A DNA stretch of 6,420 nt from Deltaproteobacteria bacterium (GTDB lineage: Bacteria; Desulfobacterota; Anaeroferrophillalia; Anaeroferrophillales; Tharpellaceae). This document shows positions 1-5,165 of the stretch, one piece after another (within the stretch, counting starts at the first letter, position 1; each line of letters opens with the position of its first letter). The translations under genes were made by a program, and so were the position numbers. The stretch is taken from positions 1-6,420 of the forward strand of contig JAUVDU010000097.1 in assembly GCA_030595135.1 (NCBI GenBank), read 5' to 3'. Under the pieces are notes generated by a model, which saw nothing but the letters and a program-made list of their open reading frames with translations, was not told the origin of the DNA and did not search any database.

Positions 1-522
1 CCGCATCCGGTAGTCGGTATTGCTCTTCTCGGTCTGGTTGGAAAAAACTTCTGGCTTGGCCGGGTGATGCAGGATTTGGGGATTCGCATTGTCGGCAGTC
101 CGACCGGTATCATCATGGTTATGACTTTTGTCGGCCTGCCCTTTTATCTCCAGGCGGCCAAGGAAGGTTTTGCTTCGGTTCCCCCGCGCCTCGAACATGT
201 CTCCCGCAGTCTCGGGGCCTCGATGTTTGCCACGTTTATTAACGTTACTTTTCCTCTGGCCTGGCGCTCGATCTTAAGCGGAATTATCATGTGTTGTGCC
301 CGGGCGATCAGTGAGTTCGGCGCGGTGGTGATTATCGCCTACCATCCGATGATCGCTCCAGTGTTGATGTTTGAGCGTTTTCAGTCGTTTGGTCTGCGTT
401 ATTCGCAACCGGTTGCGGTCTGGTTGATTGTTGTCTGTCTCCTGCTTTTTCTCTCTCTCCGCCTGGTCGGCAGCGGCGCGAAAAAGCCTAAGAACGGGAG
501 TCGCATCGGGGGTCAGGCATGA
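1..522 (+). CDS. wtpB: Tungstate/molybdate ABC transporter permease, C-terminal part (WtpB-like)
   Basis: Inner-membrane permease subunit of an oxyanion (tungstate/molybdate) importer. The frame is open from base 1, so the gene starts before the window; 173 codons are visible, starting PHPVVGIALL. The ABC-permease EAA loop, which docks on the ATPase, is seen at 193-282 (E-SRSLGA, then FPLAWRSILSG). After it come the family-typical stretch ARAISEFGAVVIIAYHPM (about 298-351), then APVLMFERF, then a last hydrophobic segment (VAVWLIVVCLLLFLSLRLV) and a basic tail. The ISEFGAVVII..YHP..APV run is characteristic of WtpB/ModB-type permeases rather than sulfate or phosphate ones. The stop overlaps the start of the ATPase gene as ATGA, indicating translational coupling. 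The substrate-binding protein (WtpA) is not visible and would be expected upstream. The assignment to tungstate over molybdate comes from family resemblance and cannot be decided from sequence alone. Confidence 0.88.
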   Translation, partial: PHPVVGIALLGLVGKNFWLGRVMQDLGIRIVGSPTGIIMVMTFVGLPFYLQAAKEGFASVPPRLEHVSRSLGASMFATFINVTFPLAWRSILSGIIMCCARAISEFGAVVIIAYHPMIAPVLMFERFQSFGLRYSQPVAVWLIVVCLLLFLSLRLVGSGAKKPKNGSRIGGQA

Positions 523-1553
523 GCATCAGGATAGAGAATCTGGCCGTCGATCTCGGCTCATTTCATCTGCGAAATATCAATCTGACTCTGGAGTCGGGTG
601 ATTTTTTTGCTCTGATGGGGCCTACCGGAGCCGGAAAAAGTGTCCTTTTAGAAGCTTTGGTTGGCCTGGTGCCGATTGTCGGGGGAGATATTTTCATCGA
701 TGATCGCAAGATCACCAACTTAGCCCCGGAAAAGCGGGGCATCAGTATTGTCTATCAGGATTACGCCCTTTTTCCCCATCTGACGGTGCTTGATAATATC
801 GGTTACGGTCTCCGTTTTCAGAGTCATAAAAGGAGTTCCGCGCCGATTGATGAGCTCGTTGAGCGCTTAAACTTAAACCATCTTTTGCAGCGTTACCCGG
901 AGACCTTAAGCGGTGGTGAACAGCAGCGCGTCGCCTTGGCCCGGGCTCTGGCGGTTACTCCCGATATCCTATTGCTCGACGAACCCCTCTCAGCGCTTGA
1001 TCCCAATTTTCGTCAGGATTTAAGGGTGCACCTGAAAAGCTTACATCAGGCGAGCGGTGCTACCTTTATGATGGTGACCCACGATTTTTCCGAAGCTCTT
1101 TCACTGGCCCAGCGGGCCGCAGTCATGAACCAGGGAGCGCTTGAACAGGTAGGCACTATTGAAGAGATTTTTTGTCGGCCGACTTCAACCATGGTCGCTG
1201 ATTTTGTCGGCATGAAAAATCTTTTTAAAGTTGAATTCTCAGGTGCAGGCGCCCGCGCCGGCGGCGTCGAGATCAAGGTTGGACGAGAAGCTGACGCGGC
1301 GCAAGGTTATATCGCCATTCGTCCGGAAGATCTGATTTTGAGCAAAGAGCCGCTGGTCTCCAGTCTGCAAAACTCCTTTGCCGGCAATGTCACAGCCATT
1401 CGCAGCCACGGTTTCTTCTACGAGATCGATTTTGCCGTAAACTCCCTCATCTTTACCGCAGTCATCACCAGTCACGCCTTCTTTGATCTTGAACCGGTTG
1501 TCGATAGCGGTTTTTTCCTCTCGTTTAAAGCGACTGCCGTGCATTTGTTGTAA
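519..1553 (+). CDS. wtpC: Tungstate/molybdate ABC transporter ATP-binding protein (WtpC-like)
   Basis: Cytoplasmic ATPase that drives the WtpB permease. It has 344 aa, a normal length for this family. All nucleotide-binding motifs are intact: Walker A GPTGAGKS (34-41), Q-loop Q80 in YQDYALFPHLTV, signature LSGGEQQ (130-136), Walker B ILLLDE with catalytic E155, D-loop SALD (158-161) and switch H188 in VTHD. The C-terminal region (about 240-344) contains IAIRPEDLILSKEPL and ends FKATAVHLL, the pattern of the TOBE-like regulatory/oxyanion domain found in molybdate/tungstate ATPases. The start is chosen because ATG at 519 overlaps the permease stop (ATGA). It is the last gene of the operon, since a strong terminator follows 30 bp after its stop. 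ModC is the alternative name; pairing with a WtpB-like permease favours WtpC. Confidence 0.9.
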   Translation: MSIRIENLAVDLGSFHLRNINLTLESGDFFALMGPTGAGKSVLLEALVGLVPIVGGDIFIDDRKITNLAPEKRGISIVYQDYALFPHLTVLDNIGYGLRFQSHKRSSAPIDELVERLNLNHLLQRYPETLSGGEQQRVALARALAVTPDILLLDEPLSALDPNFRQDLRVHLKSLHQASGATFMMVTHDFSEALSLAQRAAVMNQGALEQVGTIEEIFCRPTSTMVADFVGMKNLFKVEFSGAGARAGGVEIKVGREADAAQGYIAIRPEDLILSKEPLVSSLQNSFAGNVTAIRSHGFFYEIDFAVNSLIFTAVITSHAFFDLEPVVDSGFFLSFKATAVHLL

Positions 1554-1581
1554 AACCCTGAGGTGTCGAAATTCCAATATT

Positions 1582-1630
1582 AAAAAGGGCTGTAGCCGGA
1601 TTTTCCGGCTACAGCCCGTTTGCTTTTTTT
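1582..1630. terminator. Bidirectional intrinsic terminator between convergent genes
   Basis: A perfect 14-bp stem (1587-1600 pairing with 1604-1617, GGGCTGTAGCCGGA on the left arm) closes a 3-base TTT loop. On the plus strand a T7 run follows at 1624-1630. On the minus strand the A5 run at 1582-1586 reads as T5 right after the stem. It therefore can end the importer operon, which stops at 1553, and the minus-strand repeat-protein gene, which stops at 1695 about 80 bases before the hairpin in its own direction. No other hairpin of this strength lies between the two genes. Confidence 0.88.
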
Positions 1631-1694
1631 CTGACAGGTTTTAAGGTCAGGTGCTAGCCTTCTAGTACTTTACCTTGTGGATGGTTATGCAAGT

Positions 1695-3209
1695 TTACTG
1701 TCTGTAGACCACAATTTTCTTGTCAGTACTGTTGCCGACTGTATCTATGGCGGTTATTGTAATCGTATTGTAACCTTTTTTCAGACGTATCCGGCTAATG
1801 CTCCACTGTTCCGTGCCGTAAGCGGTTCCTGCGCCGCCAAGGTTGCTAGACCAGGTTACAGCCGGAACTTTGACATTGTCCGAAGCCTCCCCACTGACAG
1901 AGATGCCACTGCTTTTTATTGTATAGGTACCAATTACATCTGGTGACAGTATTGTAAGATTAGGAGCTGTAGTATCAGTAAGGTCAGGCTCAGGCATGAT
2001 CTCGACCAGACATTCAGCCTGGGATCGCAGTCCTTTGCTGTCTGAAACGGTCAACCTGAAGGTCAGCAGAGCTCCGTCTGATCCCGCTTCAGGAGCAGTG
2101 AAGAGAGGTTTCATGGCTGTGGGATCAGATAATGTTACCGGTACTCCTTGACTCTGAGTCCAGTGATACACTGAGGTACCGTCATCATTGTCGTAAGAAC
2201 CGGAGCCATCCAGAAGCACTGTGCCACCGGAAACCATCTGGTCGAAACCGGCATCGGCTACGGGCGGTTCGTTGCTCCAAGAGACGTTAACAATGCAGCG
2301 GTCGCAGGCTTTGAGGCCGCCGGAATCGGTTACGGTGAGAAGAAAAATGAGACTTGTGCCTTCGGGTGAATCGACTGTCGGGGCAAAAAAAGTCGGGCTT
2401 GCGGCTGTATAACTTGACAGCTCTACCTGGTTTCCGGCAACCTGTACCCATTGATAGTGGCCGATACCGTCATCGGAATCAAAAGAGTCGGCACCATCCA
2501 ATTGTACCAATGTTCCTTCGGCAACAGTTTGTTCGTAACCGGCTTCAGCCTCCGGCGGAAGATTGTCCAGAACAACATTGACAATGCAGTAATCGCTTGT
2601 CCGGTTACCGGCACTATTGGTTACTGTAAGGCAAAATTCCAAAGACTCACCTTCAGATCCGGGCATTGGGGCGACAAAACTGGATTTGACGCTATCTGTA
2701 GTTGTCAAATTTACCGGGGTGCCAGCGGTCTGTTCCCAATGGTAACTGACGATTTCGTAACTTAGATCGATGGAGTTGCTTCCATCCAGAATCGTTTCCG
2801 TGGCCTCTTCGACATTTTGATCGGGGCCGGCATTAGCCAGGGGATCTCCGGGAATCGGCTCAAAAGTCGCTTCTATGGTATGGGTTGTGTTGATATTCCT
2901 GAAATTATATTCGCTGACCGGGCCCATGGAGCTGCCATCAACAATGACATCCTTGATTTGCATGCCGTTATCCGGAATGATCTCAAAATAGATTGTTTCA
3001 TCGTAGTTGGTCACAATCGAGCCAGCCGGATATATAGATCCGGCATCACCGGCCCAGGCTTCTACGGTGTACGTGTCAATCGCGAAGCTGGCTGAGATCA
3101 TTGCGTCTTCGGCTAGATTCGTGAACTGGTAACTTGTTGAAGTGCCAACGACCTGATTGTTTACCAGAACTTTTTCAATATGGTAATGTTCATTGGGAGT
3201 AAAGGTAAA
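1695..3209 (-). CDS. Secreted repeat protein, C-terminal part: InlB-B repeats, three PKD-like domains, Ig-like end (frameshifted from the N-terminal part)
   Basis: This is the main body of a secreted or surface protein. The homologous reading begins at 3209 (FTFTPNEHYHIEKVLV), 36 codons before the first ATG at 3101, so the ATG at 3101 is not the true start. It continues an InlB-B-type repeat that begins in the fragment at 3161-3826; the two frames join at 3207-3213. In order: the end of repeat 2, a third InlB-B-type repeat (about 3080-2856), three PKD-like beta-sandwich domains (about 2843-2574, 2558-2283, 2267-1998; each opens P.A.AG.(D/E)Q and carries a W.Q core and a LTV(T/S)(D/N)S strand), and an Ig-like domain starting APNLTILSP (about 1970-1704). 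The PKD-like domains carry cysteines in their last strands (C..DYC in the first, CDRC in the second, one in the third), suggesting disulfides outside the cytoplasm. There is no membrane anchor or sorting signal at the C-terminus. The likely role is adhesion or matrix; no catalytic domain is visible. Confidence 0.75.
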   Translation of the reverse strand, partial: FTFTPNEHYHIEKVLVNNQVVGTSTSYQFTNLAEDAMISASFAIDTYTVEAWAGDAGSIYPAGSIVTNYDETIYFEIIPDNGMQIKDVIVDGSSMGPVSEYNFRNINTTHTIEATFEPIPGDPLANAGPDQNVEEATETILDGSNSIDLSYEIVSYHWEQTAGTPVNLTTTDSVKSSFVAPMPGSEGESLEFCLTVTNSAGNRTSDYCIVNVVLDNLPPEAEAGYEQTVAEGTLVQLDGADSFDSDDGIGHYQWVQVAGNQVELSSYTAASPTFFAPTVDSPEGTSLIFLLTVTDSGGLKACDRCIVNVSWSNEPPVADAGFDQMVSGGTVLLDGSGSYDNDDGTSVYHWTQSQGVPVTLSDPTAMKPLFTAPEAGSDGALLTFRLTVSDSKGLRSQAECLVEIMPEPDLTDTTAPNLTILSPDVIGTYTIKSSGISVSGEASDNVKVPAVTWSSNLGGAGTAYGTEQWSISRIRLKKGYNTITITAIDTVGNSTDKKIVVYRQ

Positions 3210-3826
3210 ATTTGTTCCGCTCCATGCTCTACCATGATGCTGCCGCTGGGATTGATTACCCCATTGGTGCCGGCCGAAGCCGTGATGGTATGGGTATCGA
3301 GGGCAAAGATCGCCGTAATCGTGTGGTTGCTATCCAGTGAAGTAAACGTATAGCTATCAAGGGCGCCGACAGATATTTCATCAACCAATAGATTGGCAAG
3401 ATGGTAATTGTCGGTGGCGACGGCTGTATAGGTCTGACTGGAGTCGGCGTCAAAAGCAGTGTTGCCGCTCGGGGAGATGGTGCCGCCCTCTTGGGCCAAG
3501 GCAGAAATTGTGAAAGTTTCTGTGGGTTCAGTCGGCACTGCTGCTTGATAAAAGATTTCATTGGAAAAAAGGCTTTCATTCCCATCACTGTTATAGGCAG
3601 TCATGACAAGATAGAAGGTCTCCCCTGTAGGCAGTCCGCTAAGAGTGAAGTTGGGATTATTACGATCACTCAAGTTTTCCAGAGGAATAACAATATGGGA
3701 ATTACCTTGATCTAGGCCGGTTCCTTCATATGGAGCTCCCGGCGATCCGGCCTTGTAATAAAGCTTGTAACCGGCCAGATTGCTTTCAGTGTTGGGAGCC
3801 CATGCTAGACGTACCTGAGCGGCCAT
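3161..3826 (-). CDS. Secreted repeat protein, N-terminal part: FN3 domain and InlB-B-type repeats (frame breaks near 3210)
   Basis: This is the N-terminal portion of the same broken gene as 1695-3209. Residues 3-94 form a fibronectin type III domain of the kind common in Desulfuromonas/Geobacter secreted proteins (VRLAWAPNTESNLAGYKLYY near the start, then FYLVMTAYNSDGNES). Next come a divergent InlB-B-type repeat (about 105-175: TISALAQEGGTISPSG ... NHTITAIFAL) and the first half of a second (177-205). After residue 205 (GAEQ) the frame goes wrong and ends in 16 non-homologous residues (ILPLLPMNI...). Changing frame at the AAATTTT run at 3207-3213 restores the repeat at once. The ATG at 3826 has no Shine-Dalgarno sequence and sits where signal peptidase would cut (STMA|AQVRLAW), so it is probably not the true start. 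Repaired, the protein would be about 710 aa from this methionine. It could be a pseudogene, a phase-variable gene, or a correct gene with sequencing errors. Confidence 0.7.
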   Translation of the reverse strand: MAAQVRLAWAPNTESNLAGYKLYYKAGSPGAPYEGTGLDQGNSHIVIPLENLSDRNNPNFTLSGLPTGETFYLVMTAYNSDGNESLFSNEIFYQAAVPTEPTETFTISALAQEGGTISPSGNTAFDADSSQTYTAVATDNYHLANLLVDEISVGALDSYTFTSLDSNHTITAIFALDTHTITASAGTNGVINPSGSIMVEHGAEQILPLLPMNITILKKFW

Positions 3827-3836
3827 TGTGGATGCT

Positions 3837-3890
3837 GAAAAAAATAAAGAGTAACAGTAAGAGAGTGGTCAGGCTGGTAAAGAAAAGTTT
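3837..3890 (-). other. Out-of-frame signal-peptide coding segment of the repeat protein
   Basis: Read in the frame used by the C-terminal part (not the frame of the FN3 domain), this stretch encodes KLFFTSLTTLLLLLFIFF, a textbook lysine-plus-hydrophobic signal peptide core. Removing one T from the T7 run (minus strand, 3844-3838) joins it to SASTMA|AQVRLAW, giving a complete signal peptide with a plausible cleavage site directly before the FN3 domain. As sequenced, the FN3 frame instead reads PLSYCYSLFFSAST after a stop codon. No ATG, GTG or TTG lies in the signal-peptide frame between the upstream TAA and this segment, and no Shine-Dalgarno sequence is evident, so initiation is unexplained. 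Codons such as CTT or CTG would have to serve, or the 5' end is mutated. Confidence 0.55.
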
Positions 3891-3966
3891 AGCGTTAAGT
3901 GGCCGTATCGAGGCCAGTGGCTTTGTGTCCCATCCTTTCGGTGTGGTTTACCTTTTCCGAGCGTGA
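3891..3966 (-). ncRNA. GEMM-I (cyclic di-GMP-I) riboswitch-like leader, 3' half atypical
   Basis: Read on the minus strand, the core matches the GEMM-I aptamer: CACGC (3965-3961), AAGG-T-AAACC (ending 3945), a GAAA tetraloop (3939-3936), GGGACACAAAGCC (3931-3919), then ACTGGCC. The reference Vibrio Vc2 pattern is AGGGCAAACC ... GAAA ... GGGACGCAAAGCC ... GGCC. By alignment with Vc2 the ligand-contacting G20 is G (minus 3951) and A47 is present, which predicts c-di-GMP rather than the cGAMP-sensing A20 variants. Two oddities: the tetraloop stem (CCACACC/GGATGG) has an unpaired extra base, and the third helix is only a 5-bp hairpin (TGGCC/GGCCA, 3900-3916) without a recognisable tetraloop receptor. 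The expected 3' strand GGGUUACCG is represented at best by CUUAACG. It lies directly upstream of the repeat-protein gene, a typical GEMM target. I recognise the motif from memory; no covariance search was run. Confidence 0.68.
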
Positions 3967-3979
3967 GTTGTGCTAAATA

Positions 3980-3985
3980 GTTATA
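3980..3985 (-). promoter_or_regulatory. Candidate -10 box for the riboswitch/repeat-protein transcript
   Basis: TATAAC on the minus strand matches the sigma-70 -10 box at five of six positions. It would place transcription start near 3973, just ahead of the CACGC that opens the riboswitch-like element. No convincing -35 box is found at 16-18 bases, so this is a weak call. Confidence 0.3.
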
Positions 3986-4265
3986 GCTTACGGGACAGCA
4001 AAAGGATGCCGGAGTCTTGTGTCCTTGTGCAGTGACGGAAAAGCCTTTTATATTCCGGTTCTGCCGGAGTGAAGCGGGCGAAAAATGTAAACTGAAGGGG
4101 CGGGAATGTAAATGGCCGGGACAAAACCGTAAACCATGAGATCGAAAAATGTAACTTTTTTTGATTGCTTACGATGCCGTTAAAGTTGTTATTTTTCTTT
4201 TCTTGTGGCATTGTCTCTACAATCCTGTTGAAAATTGAATTTAACTTTTAATCAAGGGCAAAGAT
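3986..4265. other. Intergenic region between the divergent units; no gene seen
   Basis: No convincing gene lies here; the only minus-strand ORF (3981-4211) is low-complexity and has no recognisable domain. The region holds the 21-bp repeat array described separately, a direct repeat TGCCGGAGT at 4007-4015 and 4062-4070, and a 7-bp hairpin at 4052-4070 (ATTCCGG/CCGGAGT, one G-T pair) that lacks a T-tract on either side. A TACAAT at 4218-4223 could be a -10 box for the downstream amidohydrolase, but no good -35 accompanies it. Confidence 0.5.
4084..4154. repeat. Four GTAA-centred direct repeats with 21-22 bp period
   Basis: The cores AATGTAAAC (4084), AATGTAAAT (4105), ACCGTAAAC (4126) and AATGTAACT (4148) place GTAA at 4087, 4108, 4129 and 4151, a spacing of 21, 21 and 22 bases, or two turns of the helix. 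The first and fourth copies are also preceded by CGAAA. The bases between cores are mostly unrelated. This is the layout of a protein-binding array on one face of the DNA: an operator, or the multiple terminal repeats of an insertion-sequence end. No transposase gene is present nearby. Confidence 0.55.
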
Positions 4266-5105
4266 ATGCGAAAACTGTTTGATTTTCACATTCATGTCGG
4301 TCATTATTTCGAGTGGTCGGAAGAGGCTCGGCGACTCTGGATGGAGACCGGCCCCTATTTTGGTAAAATATATGCGGAGGATGGTTGTCTCGATATTGAT
4401 CTCTTCCATCAGGTTCTTCAGGATGAGGGTGTTGTCGGCGGGGTGTTGTTGCCGGAGTATGCCCTGCACACCGCTGGAGTGATGCCGGTTGAGCGCGCGA
4501 TTGCCGTCAGTCAGCGTTATCCGCAGTATATTCCTTTTGGCGCCTTAAACCCTGAAATTCATCTCGATCCGGTAACCGAATTTGAACGTCAACTGGCTCT
4601 TGGGGTTAAAGGCTTGAAAATCCATGGGGTTCATTGTCAACACCATGTCAATGATCCACGCCTCTATCCGGTTTATGAGATTTGCCAGGAGCGCAACCTG
4701 CCCCTGATGTTGCATGCCGGAACTTCAGTTTTCCCCGGCACCCGGCTACGGCATGCCGACCCTTATGATTATGATGATGTGGCAGTCGATTTTCCGAACC
4801 TTAACCTGATTCTTTGTCACGGTGGCCGTAATTTTTGGTATACTCAGGCGGAGTTTATGGTGATGCGGCATGAAAATGTCTATATTGATCTCTCGGGATT
4901 GCCGCCCCGGAACCTGCTGCGTTACTATCCCAAAATGGAGAAATTCAGTCAGCGCTTTCTTTTCGGCACCGATTTCCCCGGAGTTCCGGGCGTTGCCGCC
5001 AATGCCGAGAAAATTGCGGCTCTGGATTTGACTAAAGAGACACTTGATAATATTTTCATCAACAATGCCCGACGGCTTTTGCCCGGTTTTAAACATAACG
5101 TGTAA
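4266..5105 (+). CDS. Amidohydrolase-2 family metal-dependent hydrolase
   Basis: Cytoplasmic TIM-barrel enzyme of the amidohydrolase 2 (ACMSD-like, PF04909) group, which hydrolyses or decarboxylates small substrates at a metal centre. It has 279 aa, a normal length. The metal-binding residues are all visible: the N-terminal HxH in DFHIHVG (H8, H10), H150 in LMLHAG, H185 in LILCHGG, and the acidic ligand D236 in FLFGTDFPG. The barrel strand GVKGLKIHG (113-121) and the C-terminal NIFINNARRLL helix are also typical. The start at 4266 is supported by AAGGG at 4254-4258 with a 7-base spacer. There is no signal peptide. The flanking genes are not metabolic partners and it has its own upstream intergenic region, so it appears to be a single-gene unit. 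The substrate cannot be named from sequence. Confidence 0.87.
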   Translation: MRKLFDFHIHVGHYFEWSEEARRLWMETGPYFGKIYAEDGCLDIDLFHQVLQDEGVVGGVLLPEYALHTAGVMPVERAIAVSQRYPQYIPFGALNPEIHLDPVTEFERQLALGVKGLKIHGVHCQHHVNDPRLYPVYEICQERNLPLMLHAGTSVFPGTRLRHADPYDYDDVAVDFPNLNLILCHGGRNFWYTQAEFMVMRHENVYIDLSGLPPRNLLRYYPKMEKFSQRFLFGTDFPGVPGVAANAEKIAALDLTKETLDNIFINNARRLLPGFKHNV

Positions 5106-5106
5106 C

Positions 5107-5136
5107 TTGAAATGTGATTTGCTATAGCTTTATAGT
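5107..5136 (+). promoter_or_regulatory. Sigma-70-type promoter for the caspase-like lipoprotein gene
   Basis: TTGAAA (5107-5112) and TATAGT (5131-5136), each five of six to consensus, are separated by 18 bases. They start two bases after the amidohydrolase stop and would give a short leader of about 20 bases. An inverted repeat CTATA/TATAG (5122-5126, 5131-5135) overlaps the -10 box, and GCTATAGC (5121-5128) is a perfect palindrome, so a repressor site is possible. Confidence 0.5.
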
Positions 5137-5165
5137 AGGTTTTTGCATGGTTTAAAGGTGAAAAA

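Noticed and set aside
1677..3095. Plus-strand ORFs at 1677-1946, 2221-2412, 2354-2581, 2451-2765 and 2817-3095
   Set aside because: They lie antisense to clear PKD/InlB-B coding sequence, have no recognisable domains and are explained as shadows of that gene.
3207..3213. Programmed -1 ribosomal frameshifting joining the two parts of the repeat protein
   Set aside because: The zero-frame codons CAA ATT TTA do not form an X-XXY-YYZ slippery heptamer (A ATT TTA), and re-pairing of the P-site tRNA after a -1 slip would be poor. A mutation or sequencing error is simpler.
3945..3952. cGAMP-sensing GEMM-I variant (A at position 20), as found in Geobacter-type genomes
   Set aside because: By alignment with Vc2 the position is G, so the c-di-GMP type is the better prediction.
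3730..3966. Plus-strand 78-codon ORF over the riboswitch and signal-peptide region
   Set aside because: It is antisense to the better supported FN3 coding sequence and GEMM-like RNA, with no recognisable protein features.
4052..4070. Hairpin ATTCCGG/CCGGAGT as a terminator
   Set aside because: No T-run follows on either strand, and no gene ends nearby.
3981..4211. Minus-strand 76-codon ORF in the intergenic region
   Set aside because: Low-complexity, no domain, no convincing ribosome binding site, and it covers the repeat array and the candidate promoter.
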